Origin: an uncultured Prevotellaceae bacterium
GTDB taxonomy: Bacteria > Bacteroidota > Bacteroidia > Bacteroidales > Bacteroidaceae
Reading direction: 5' to 3'
Length of the DNA stretch: 64,000 nt
Assembly: GCA_902801375.1 (NCBI GenBank)
Contig: CADCIB010000004.1
Span: 87,864-151,863, forward strand
Position numbers and translations under genes: made by a program. The notes beneath the pieces are model-generated. The model searched no databases. It was not told where the DNA came from and saw only the letters and a program-made list of their open reading frames with translations. Positions 34,760 to 42,727 of the stretch are shown one piece after another; the stretch's first letter is position 1, and each line of letters begins with the position of its first letter.

Positions 34760-37309
34760 ATGAAAGCGAAAACAACAGGAAAGTATGGCCACAAGGCATC
34801 TGTGATACGACTGGCCGCAGTATGTGCGCTGATGTTATTCGGCGTGGTGAATGCCCAAGCTGACGATGGCGACCAATGGGAAGATCACGGTACCAATGGC
34901 GTTGGCTATTACGATAGGATCAAATGTCTTTTCGAGGTAGTGGACGAGTCCAAGGCTCAGGTGAAGATTATTGCCCGTGAAGGCAAAAACACTTTCTCAG
35001 AGGTTCCCTACGGGATTACCACTCTCGATATTTATACTGATGTGATACACAATAAAAAGCGTTACACCGTGGTGGAGATTGGCGATAGTGCATTCATGGA
35101 TATGCCCAACCTTCAGAAGATCGGCCACATGGGCGACTCCATTCATACTATCGGCATTGCGGCATTTATGAATTGCCCTAAACTGGTGTCTGTTCATCTG
35201 CCCGAGGAACTATTGTATATTAACGGCAGTGCTTTCATGGATTGTAAGGCACTTAAATGCACCATCAAGGAGTATGGCGACTATGACAGCGAATTGAGGC
35301 TTCCCGAAAAGCTGAGAGGCATTTTTGACAATGCTTTCAGGAATTGCTCGTCCCTTGAAAGCGTGATATTCCCCGATGGCTTGTCAAGAATTACTAATGC
35401 TGTGTTCTTCAACTGTGCTTCTTTGGGCGATATCAGTCTGCCAAATGGTCTAAATATATTGAACCCCAATAGCTTTTCGGCTTGCCCTCAGATGAAGAAT
35501 ATCAATGTGAGGCATGTGAGCGACGAAATCAACCTGTATTCCGAAGGCGGCGTACTCTTCCGGCAAATGGCCGACGGAAGCCATCAATTGGTGAAATTCC
35601 CTTGCGGAAGGACAGACAGCTATGTGATTCCCGACTTCGTGAGCAGCTTGGGTTACAATGCTTTTGAGTATTCAAACCTTTCTTCCCTCACCATTCCTAT
35701 TACGGTAAAACAACTCTACAAAAATTCTTTCTTTTGTATGTACAACCTCACCAGCGTATATGTGGAGTGGGTTGACAAAGACGACCTGCCCTATATCATG
35801 TATGCGGATGGTAGTCCATTTCAATGCTATGCGGAGTCTCCCGAACGCACCCTCTACGTTCCTAACGATGCAGGGGCTTTCGACACCTACATGACCAGTG
35901 ATTGGAACACATGGTTCTACGACATCAAGAAATACGACGTGGGCTATGTCGATGGCCTTACCGTTGGCGGATGCCGCGTGAAGCGTACACAGGTGAAGAA
36001 CATCGACGACAGCAACAACAGCGGATTCGTACAGGGCCGGGCTTCCTACGACCTGACCACCCATACCCTCACCTTGGACAACGCCATCATCCAGACTTCG
36101 CAGAACGATTGTTACGGCGTGGGCAACGAAGGCATCGGCGATTTGATTATCCAGCTGAACGGCACCTGCGACATCACCACCAACGCCGTGGGCATCTATC
36201 TCAGCCGGAGCACCATCATCAATGGGCCAGGCACGCTCTACGTCAGCTCCAACTATGAGGAAGCCATCTACGTGGACTACTGGAACCTGTACATCAACAA
36301 TGCCACCCTCGGCCTCTATGGCAGTTGCGGAGCCATCGCAGGCGACGGACAGGCATACGTCTATGTATGGAATTCAGACATCAGCATGTCGCCCACCGAC
36401 TCAGAGGGTATGACCACGGTGAGCGGCATCGCCAAGTTTGAACTGGACAACGGCTTTTTCTGCGAGCCCCGCTTCGCGCAGTTCGATGCTGACAAGCAAA
36501 CCGTGGTGGACTGGAATGGCATTCCCACGAAAGGAAAGGTCACGGTGCAGCCCGGCGAGTTCTATGGCTTCTATGTGGGAGACGTGCCCGTCACCAGCCG
36601 GAGTACCAACAATATCTCACCAGCCGGGTTGAAGAACGGATACATTAGCTACTCTCCTTCCGAAAACACCCTGTCGCTGACCAATGTAGAATACACAGGT
36701 GAGGACACTTTCCTCGCGAGCAACAACGACTTCCTCCATGTCATGATTCGTAGTAACAACACCATCCATACCACCGATGACTGTTTCTGGCTCCTCGACG
36801 ACATGTATATAAAAGGTAGCGGAACCCTGACGACCAATGCCGACATGGGCGTGGCCGTTAGGATAGAGCGTCCCGACACGTGGCTCTATCTCTGGGATAC
36901 CGATGCAACCCTCAAAGGCGCGGGTGGTGCCATCTATGGCAGGGCCGACTGCGAGAAGCAGGCCTTGTATGTGAAGAACTCGCATGTGAAGCTATCGGGC
37001 AGTGGGCGTTATAAAGTAACCAGCGAGCTGAACCATCTCTATCTGGATGATGCCCAGTTCCTGCACGACTACTTCTACTTCGACGAAGACCAAGGCTACA
37101 TCTGCGACGAGCGCTACTATGGCGACCCCGTCTATACCGATGAGATAGAAATCATTGCCACTGGCGCTCCCACCGCCCTTGAAACCGTAGTGTACGACGG
37201 GGCTCAGCCGCGGCGCACTGAATCCGTTTACAACCTACAAGGCCAGCGCGTGGGCGACGGCTATCGTGGCATTGTGATTCAGAACGGAAAGAAAACAATC
37301 AATAAATAA
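34760..37309 (+). CDS. BspA-like leucine-rich repeat surface protein (paralog 1)
   Basis: The 849-residue protein has a signal peptide ending near VVNAQADDGD. BspA/LRR_5-type repeats cover about residues 90-340 (IGDSAFMDMPNLQKIG, IGIAAFMNCPKLVSVHLPEEL, IFDNAFRNCSSLESVIFPDGL). A beta-helix-like region at about 390-800 contains two related blocks (TLTLDNAIIQTS...INGPGTLYVSSNYEEAIYV in parts, and TLSLTNVEYTGEDTFLASNN...IKGSGTLTTNADMGVAV in parts). The C-terminus YNLQGQRVGDGYRGIVIQNG is the short sorting-type tail. BspA-like proteins of oral Bacteroidetes bind fibronectin, fibrinogen or other bacteria; the ligand here is unknown. It is 22 bp after the DUF4492 gene and 8 bp before its paralog. Confidence 0.85.
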   Translation: MKAKTTGKYGHKASVIRLAAVCALMLFGVVNAQADDGDQWEDHGTNGVGYYDRIKCLFEVVDESKAQVKIIAREGKNTFSEVPYGITTLDIYTDVIHNKKRYTVVEIGDSAFMDMPNLQKIGHMGDSIHTIGIAAFMNCPKLVSVHLPEELLYINGSAFMDCKALKCTIKEYGDYDSELRLPEKLRGIFDNAFRNCSSLESVIFPDGLSRITNAVFFNCASLGDISLPNGLNILNPNSFSACPQMKNINVRHVSDEINLYSEGGVLFRQMADGSHQLVKFPCGRTDSYVIPDFVSSLGYNAFEYSNLSSLTIPITVKQLYKNSFFCMYNLTSVYVEWVDKDDLPYIMYADGSPFQCYAESPERTLYVPNDAGAFDTYMTSDWNTWFYDIKKYDVGYVDGLTVGGCRVKRTQVKNIDDSNNSGFVQGRASYDLTTHTLTLDNAIIQTSQNDCYGVGNEGIGDLIIQLNGTCDITTNAVGIYLSRSTIINGPGTLYVSSNYEEAIYVDYWNLYINNATLGLYGSCGAIAGDGQAYVYVWNSDISMSPTDSEGMTTVSGIAKFELDNGFFCEPRFAQFDADKQTVVDWNGIPTKGKVTVQPGEFYGFYVGDVPVTSRSTNNISPAGLKNGYISYSPSENTLSLTNVEYTGEDTFLASNNDFLHVMIRSNNTIHTTDDCFWLLDDMYIKGSGTLTTNADMGVAVRIERPDTWLYLWDTDATLKGAGGAIYGRADCEKQALYVKNSHVKLSGSGRYKVTSELNHLYLDDAQFLHDYFYFDEDQGYICDERYYGDPVYTDEIEIIATGAPTALETVVYDGAQPRRTESVYNLQGQRVGDGYRGIVIQNGKKTINK

Positions 37310-37317
37310 TCAAGCCT

Positions 37318-39873
37318 ATGAAGAAACTGATATTCAAGCGCCTTGCGGCATTGCCTATGCGGCAGGCCGCAGTATGTGCGCTGATGCTTTGTGCGGCATC
37401 GGCTACTGCCAGCGACGGCGACCATTGGGAGGCTGTAGCTGCCCACCCCAACATGTATAGCAACTACGACAGCCCTATCAACTGTTATTTCGAAGTGGTG
37501 AGCGAGGCTGATGCCACGGTGATGTACATTCCGCGCAACCGCAGTTCCGAAAGTAACACGTTCGGATCATGTGGCGACGTGAGCGGAGGCGTTTGGCTCG
37601 AAGACGAAGTCACCCACAACAGCAAGACCTACCGCGTGGTTCGTGTCGATACTTACGCCTTCAGAGGATTGCACAACTTACAGGAGATTTCCCTTTTGGG
37701 AAAATACATTGAGGAGATAGGCAACATGGCCTTCTACGATTGTCCACTGCTGACGTCGGTGAATCTGCCGGAAGGACTGAAGAGCATCGGCAGTGGTGCT
37801 TTCCAGCTCTGCAGCAGTCTCCGTTGCACCACCGACAATGGTCACGACGACGATGCGTTGGTGCTGCCCTCCACGCTGGAGCGCCTCGACACTTATGCCT
37901 TCGGAAACTGTAGGGGGCTGAAGAACGTCGTGTTTCCCGATGGTTTGAAGAGCATCGCCAGTGCAGCCTTCTTCTCGTGCAGGAATCTGAACAACGTGGA
38001 ATTGCCATCCTGTATGGAGGAAGCGGAGAATCCCTTCTCTTATTGCACAAGCATGACGGCCATTAGCGTACGCAAAGTAGAGGGGCAGCCTGAAAACTTT
38101 TTCAGTTTCGACGATGCGCTCTTTGCCTACAACGCAGACGGGAGCCGTCGGCTGGTGTCTTACCCCTGTGGATTGAATCAGAACTACACTATTCCTGACT
38201 TTACGGAGGAAGTGGGCCGGTCGGCTTTCTACGGCTCCAGGCTGCAGCGGCTGACTATCCCGCTGACGGTCAAGAAGGTAGGCGTCTATGCTTTTGGCAT
38301 GATGGAAAAACTAACGGACGTTTACTTGGAATGGACCAGCGAGTTGCCTGTGTGCGGTAATGAGCCATTCTTTAGGGGCGAAAGCAGCTACAAACCAGTC
38401 TTCTATGTGCCTAAAGAAGGTGCCAACGTCAATGGGCAGGATATCGCCCAGATGTATATGGCCTCTGATTGGTATAACTGGTGTAGTGACATGAAGACCT
38501 ACGATGTGGGCAATATCGACGGTCTCATCATTGCCGGGTGGACCGTGAAGCGCACCTATGCGGAGAACATCACTTTCCCCGAAATCTTAAGGGGGAAAAT
38601 CAGCTACGACCTCGTTTCGAATACGCTTACGCTCGACGACGTACTCATTGAAACCACCATGAACGACGAGTATGCCGTGGGCAACAAAGGAATCTTCGGC
38701 ATGACCATCAAACTCATTGGCAGCAATAAATTCGACACCAATTCGCGATGTATCTATGCCACTACTTCGACTGTCATCGAAGGGCCGGGAAGCCTGAATG
38801 CCATTTCCAACTACGAAGAGGCCATCTACATGGATTACTGGGATCTCTATGTCAACGATTGTACCCTTGACCTCGTCAGCCGAGGCGGTGCCATTGCGGG
38901 CGATGGCTATGCCTATGTATATGTCACCAATTCGAATATCACTATGCGTCCCACCGGCTCTTCGGGGGTGGCCACGATGAATGGTATCGCGAAGTTCCAG
39001 ACAGACAACTGTTTCATCAGCGAACCTATCTTCGGACAATACGACCCAGGTGAGAAGACGGTCGTCGATTACCAGGGCAATCCCAGCTACGGCTATGTCA
39101 TCGTGAAGCCGGGTAAGTTCTACGACTTCTACGTGGAAGACATACCGGTGACCAACCTCAATTGCAACAACATCGTGCCCGACGGACTGAATAGCGGGTC
39201 GATTTCCTACGATCCTGACAACAACGTCTTGACGCTCGACAATGTGCAATTCTTCTCCAACAACAGCTTCCTGCTGAACAACAACGACTACCTCTACTTG
39301 GAGTTGGTGGGCAACAACTACATCAATACCACCGAGGATTGTTTCTGGTTGCTCGACGATATGTATTTCCAAGGCTCAGGAAAGCTTGAGACAGATGCCG
39401 ATATGGGCGTGGCTGTCAAGATACTACGCCCGTGGGTGTGGGCATATTTTTGGGAAACCAATGCTTACTTGAAAGGCGTGGGCGGAGCCATCTACGGCGA
39501 GAATGATTGTGAACAACAGGGCGTGCAGATCGTCAATTCGCACGTGAAGCTCGCAAGCAACGGTAACTATAAAGTGACCGATTGCTTGAACACCTTCGAT
39601 TTGGAGAATTGCGCCTTCGTTCATGACTACTTCTACTTCGACGAAGACCAGGGGTGCATCTGCGACGAGCGATTCTATGGCGACCCCGTCTATCAGGATG
39701 TCATTGAAATCAAGACCACCTTCCCCACATCCATCACCCAGCCCGATGTTCAGTCTGATGCCACATCACAACATCAAGATCAATCCCTCTACGACCTCCA
39801 AGGACGCCGCCTGAACGGTAAGCCGCAGAAGGGCGTGTTCATCCAGAACGGAAAAAAGGTCGTGATTAAGTGA
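37318..39873 (+). CDS. BspA-like leucine-rich repeat surface protein (paralog 2)
   Basis: The 851-residue protein matches its neighbour in length and order. It has a signal peptide (ending SATASDGD), LRR_5 repeats (IGNMAFYDCPLLTSVNLPEGL, IGSGAFQLCSSLRC, LDTYAFGNCRGLKNVVFPDGL) and the same two-block beta-helix region. That region shares phrases with paralog 1 such as SNYEEAIYMDYWDLYVN, GGAIAGDGYAYVYV and DCFWLLDDMYFQGSGKL. It ends LYDLQGRRLNGKPQKGVFIQ, the sorting-type tail. A recent tandem duplication with later divergence is the simplest origin. cydA starts 38 bp downstream with no terminator seen, so both paralogs appear embedded in the cyd transcription unit. Confidence 0.85.
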   Translation: MKKLIFKRLAALPMRQAAVCALMLCAASATASDGDHWEAVAAHPNMYSNYDSPINCYFEVVSEADATVMYIPRNRSSESNTFGSCGDVSGGVWLEDEVTHNSKTYRVVRVDTYAFRGLHNLQEISLLGKYIEEIGNMAFYDCPLLTSVNLPEGLKSIGSGAFQLCSSLRCTTDNGHDDDALVLPSTLERLDTYAFGNCRGLKNVVFPDGLKSIASAAFFSCRNLNNVELPSCMEEAENPFSYCTSMTAISVRKVEGQPENFFSFDDALFAYNADGSRRLVSYPCGLNQNYTIPDFTEEVGRSAFYGSRLQRLTIPLTVKKVGVYAFGMMEKLTDVYLEWTSELPVCGNEPFFRGESSYKPVFYVPKEGANVNGQDIAQMYMASDWYNWCSDMKTYDVGNIDGLIIAGWTVKRTYAENITFPEILRGKISYDLVSNTLTLDDVLIETTMNDEYAVGNKGIFGMTIKLIGSNKFDTNSRCIYATTSTVIEGPGSLNAISNYEEAIYMDYWDLYVNDCTLDLVSRGGAIAGDGYAYVYVTNSNITMRPTGSSGVATMNGIAKFQTDNCFISEPIFGQYDPGEKTVVDYQGNPSYGYVIVKPGKFYDFYVEDIPVTNLNCNNIVPDGLNSGSISYDPDNNVLTLDNVQFFSNNSFLLNNNDYLYLELVGNNYINTTEDCFWLLDDMYFQGSGKLETDADMGVAVKILRPWVWAYFWETNAYLKGVGGAIYGENDCEQQGVQIVNSHVKLASNGNYKVTDCLNTFDLENCAFVHDYFYFDEDQGCICDERFYGDPVYQDVIEIKTTFPTSITQPDVQSDATSQHQDQSLYDLQGRRLNGKPQKGVFIQNGKKVVIK

Positions 39874-39910
39874 GCACAAAGCGTTTGCAAATCCTTAAAA
39901 CCAATTTTAT

Positions 39911-41467
39911 ATGGAGAATCTATTGTTAAACATCGACGCCGGTACGATAGACTGGTCGAGGGCGCAATTCGCCTTAACGGCTATCTACCATTGGCTGTTC
40001 GTGCCCCTGACGCTTGGCTTGGCCGTCATCATGGGCATCATGGAGACGTGCTACTATCGCACGAAGAAGCGTTTCTGGAAAGACACCGCCAAGTTCTGGC
40101 AGAAACTCTTCGGTATCAACTTCGCTATGGGTGTGGCTACGGGCATCATCCTGGAGTTTGAGTTCGGCACCAACTGGTCGAACTACTCTTGGTTCGTGGG
40201 CGACATCTTTGGTGCTCCTCTCGCCATCGAAGGCATCGTGGCCTTCTTCATGGAGTCCACCTTCGTGGCCGTCATGTATTTCGGCTGGAACAAAGTGTCG
40301 AAAGGCTTCCACCTGGCCAGCACGTGGCTGACCGGCTTGGGCGCCACCATCTCGGCTTGGTGGATTCTCGTGGCCAATGCCTGGATGCAATGCCCCGTTG
40401 GGTGTGAGTTCAACGCCGAGACCGTGCGCAACGAGATGGTCTCGTTCTTCGACGTAGCCCTCTCGCCCTTCGCCGTGATGAAGTTCTGTCACACGGTCAT
40501 CTCGGCCTGGATCATCGGTGCCATCTTCGTGGTGGCCGTCTCTTGCTGGTATCTCATGAAGAACCGCCAGAAGGAAATGTCGCTCCAGAGCATCAAGATC
40601 GCCTCGATCGTAGGTCTCGTGGCCTCGTTGTTGGCAGCCGTCACGGGCGATGAGAGCGCCTATCAGGTGGCCCAGAAGCAGCCCATGAAGCTCGCCGCTA
40701 TGGAAGCCCTCTATCAGGGTGGGCAGGATGCGAGCCTGACGGCGGTGGCTTGGGTGAATCCGTTTGAGCAACCCGACTACCTGAACGAGCAGGAGGCTCC
40801 CTTGCGCATCGGCATTCCCAATATGCTGTCGTTCCTTGCTACACGCGACTTCCATGGCTACGTGCCAGGCATCAAGGAGCTATGGAACGGTTACCTTCGT
40901 CCCGACGGCACTCGAGAGCCTTCGTTCGACGAGAAGATTGCAAGCGGCAAGAAGGCCATCATGGCGCTTGCTGCCTACCGCAAGGCACGTGCCGAAGGCA
41001 ACGAGCAGGAGGCTCGCCTCAATGCGCAAATCATCGACGACAACTTCCAGTATTTCGGCTATGGCTACATCAAGGACAAGGCAGAACTCGTGCCCTACGT
41101 GCCCATCAACTTTTGGGCCTTCCGCGTTATGGTAGGATTGGGTTGCCTGTTCATCTTGTTCTTTGCCGTTGTGCTGTTCATGTCCTACAAGAAAGACATC
41201 TCCGCCCTGCCGAAGTGGCACTATAAGTTGGCCATTGCCCTTGTGCCCCTGGCCTACATTGCCAGCGAGAGCGGATGGCTGGTGGCAGAATTCGGCCGTC
41301 AGCCGTGGACCATCCAGGACATGTTGCCCGTGAGCGCCTCTGTCAGCGATGTGCCTTCCGGAAGCGTCGCCCTGACGTTCTTCATCTTCCTCGCCTTGTT
41401 CACTACGATGCTCGCCGTTGAACTGAACATCATGTTTAAACAAATTAAGAAAGGACCGAAGTCATGA
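39911..41467 (+). CDS. cydA: Cytochrome bd ubiquinol oxidase subunit I
   Basis: The 518-residue protein starts MENLLLNIDAGTIDWSRAQFA. It shows the cydA haem ligands and conserved acids: His27 in TAIYHWLF (haem b595), the glutamates of LEFEFGTNWSNYSWFVG and APLAIEGIVAFFMEST, MKFCHTVISAW (His ligand of haem b558 region) and FRVMVGLG (Met ligand). WILVANAWMQCPVG and AEFGRQPWTIQ are also diagnostic. The quinol-binding Q loop is of the short type. The enzyme oxidises quinol and reduces oxygen with high affinity, letting anaerobes survive traces of oxygen. cydB overlaps by 4 bp. Confidence 0.96.
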   Translation: MENLLLNIDAGTIDWSRAQFALTAIYHWLFVPLTLGLAVIMGIMETCYYRTKKRFWKDTAKFWQKLFGINFAMGVATGIILEFEFGTNWSNYSWFVGDIFGAPLAIEGIVAFFMESTFVAVMYFGWNKVSKGFHLASTWLTGLGATISAWWILVANAWMQCPVGCEFNAETVRNEMVSFFDVALSPFAVMKFCHTVISAWIIGAIFVVAVSCWYLMKNRQKEMSLQSIKIASIVGLVASLLAAVTGDESAYQVAQKQPMKLAAMEALYQGGQDASLTAVAWVNPFEQPDYLNEQEAPLRIGIPNMLSFLATRDFHGYVPGIKELWNGYLRPDGTREPSFDEKIASGKKAIMALAAYRKARAEGNEQEARLNAQIIDDNFQYFGYGYIKDKAELVPYVPINFWAFRVMVGLGCLFILFFAVVLFMSYKKDISALPKWHYKLAIALVPLAYIASESGWLVAEFGRQPWTIQDMLPVSASVSDVPSGSVALTFFIFLALFTTMLAVELNIMFKQIKKGPKS

Positions 41468-42615
41468 TAACCTATTCGTTTTTGCAACATTATTGGTGGT
41501 TCCTCGTGAGCTTGCTGGGAGCCCTGTTGGTGTTCCTGATGTTCGTGCAAGGAGCCAACTCGTTGATATTCAGTCTCGGACGCACGCCCGAGGAGCAACG
41601 CATGGTGCTCAACTCCACCGGCCGCAAGTGGGAACTGACGTTCACCACGCTGGTCACCTTCGGCGGCGCGTTCTTCGCGTCCTTCCCCCTGTTCTATAGC
41701 ACCAGTTTCGGTGGAGCCTATTGGCTTTGGATGATCATCCTCTTCTCCTTCGTGCTTCAAGCCGTGAGCTATGAGTTCCAGAACAAGCTTGGCAACTTCC
41801 TCGGCGCACGGACCATGAAGTGGTTCCTGGTGCTGAACGGCATCCTCGGACCGCTGCTCATTGGCGGTGCCGTAGCCACCTTCTTCAACGGCTCAAACTT
41901 CCTCATCGAGAAAGGCAATCTCATGGTCATGGACGGTGCAGGTCCCATCATCAGTCGCTGGGCCAACGCCTCGAACGGGCTTGACGCATTGCTCGACCCG
42001 TGGAACCTGGTGCTGGGCTTTGCCGTGTTCTATCTGACGCGCATCCTCGGCATCCTCTATGTGATGAACAATGTCAACGACGAGAACATCCGCTCCCGCG
42101 GATCCGTGCGCTTGTTGGGGTGCACGGTGGTGTTCCTCATCTTGTTCCTGGCCTTCCTTGTCCGCACGCTCTTGAAAGACGGCTATGCCGTGAGCCCCGA
42201 TTCCGGACTCATCATGATGGAGCCGATGAAGTATCTGCACAACCTGCTCGCCATGTGGCCTCTGCTCATCATCTTGCTTGTGGGCGTGGTGATGGTGCTC
42301 TACGGTATCATCAAGACCCTCGTGAGCAAGACCTACATCCGCGGCATCTGGCCCGTGGGCATCGGTGTGGTGCTCGTGGTGCTGGTGCTCCTGCTCATCG
42401 CCGGATGGAACAACACGGCCTACTATCCCTCGAATGCCGACCTGCAGTCGTCGCTCACCATCCAGAACTCCTGCTCTTCGGAGTTCACGTTGCGTACGAT
42501 GGCCGTCGTCTCCTTGCTCATTCCCTTTGTCCTTGCCTACATCGCCTATTGCTGGTATTCGCTCGACAAGAAGAAGATCGACAAGCAAGAGATGCAACAA
42601 GGCGAGTTGTACTGA
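41464..42615 (+). CDS. cydB: Cytochrome bd ubiquinol oxidase subunit II
   Basis: The 383-residue integral membrane protein has about eight to nine hydrophobic helices (WWFLVSLLGALLVFLMFVQG, WLWMIILFSFVLQAVSYEFQ, LVVLVLLLIAGWNNTAYYPS). The conserved AYYPS segment with SLTIQNSCSSEFTLRTMAVVS (in parts) fits CydB of Bacteroidetes. It pairs with CydA, whose stop it overlaps by 4 bp (ATGA), implying coupling. A terminator follows at 42658-42691. No cydX-like frame is obvious after it, which leaves the DUF4492 protein at 34510 as the small-subunit candidate. Confidence 0.94.
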   Translation: MITYSFLQHYWWFLVSLLGALLVFLMFVQGANSLIFSLGRTPEEQRMVLNSTGRKWELTFTTLVTFGGAFFASFPLFYSTSFGGAYWLWMIILFSFVLQAVSYEFQNKLGNFLGARTMKWFLVLNGILGPLLIGGAVATFFNGSNFLIEKGNLMVMDGAGPIISRWANASNGLDALLDPWNLVLGFAVFYLTRILGILYVMNNVNDENIRSRGSVRLLGCTVVFLILFLAFLVRTLLKDGYAVSPDSGLIMMEPMKYLHNLLAMWPLLIILLVGVVMVLYGIIKTLVSKTYIRGIWPVGIGVVLVVLVLLLIAGWNNTAYYPSNADLQSSLTIQNSCSSEFTLRTMAVVSLLIPFVLAYIAYCWYSLDKKKIDKQEMQQGELY

Positions 42616-42657
42616 TCCGCTCTGCCGAATTTGAAATTCGCTCGAACGTGACAAAAC

Positions 42658-42695
42658 AATCCCCTGCCTCAGAAAGTGAGTGCAGGGGATTTTCA
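42658..42695. terminator. Terminator between cydB and the convergent secreted-protein gene
   Basis: AATCCCCTGC (42658-42667) pairs with GCAGGGGATT (42682-42691) around a 14-nt loop. T-rich sequence follows on both strands. Confidence 0.85.
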
Positions 42696-42727
42696 TGATT
42701 TTAATAATGTGCGGTTTCCAAACAGTT

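Noticed and set aside
34760-39873. Insertion sequence or transposon carrying the two BspA-like genes
   Set aside because: No transposase, terminal inverted repeats or target duplications were seen at the ends; tandem gene duplication is simpler.
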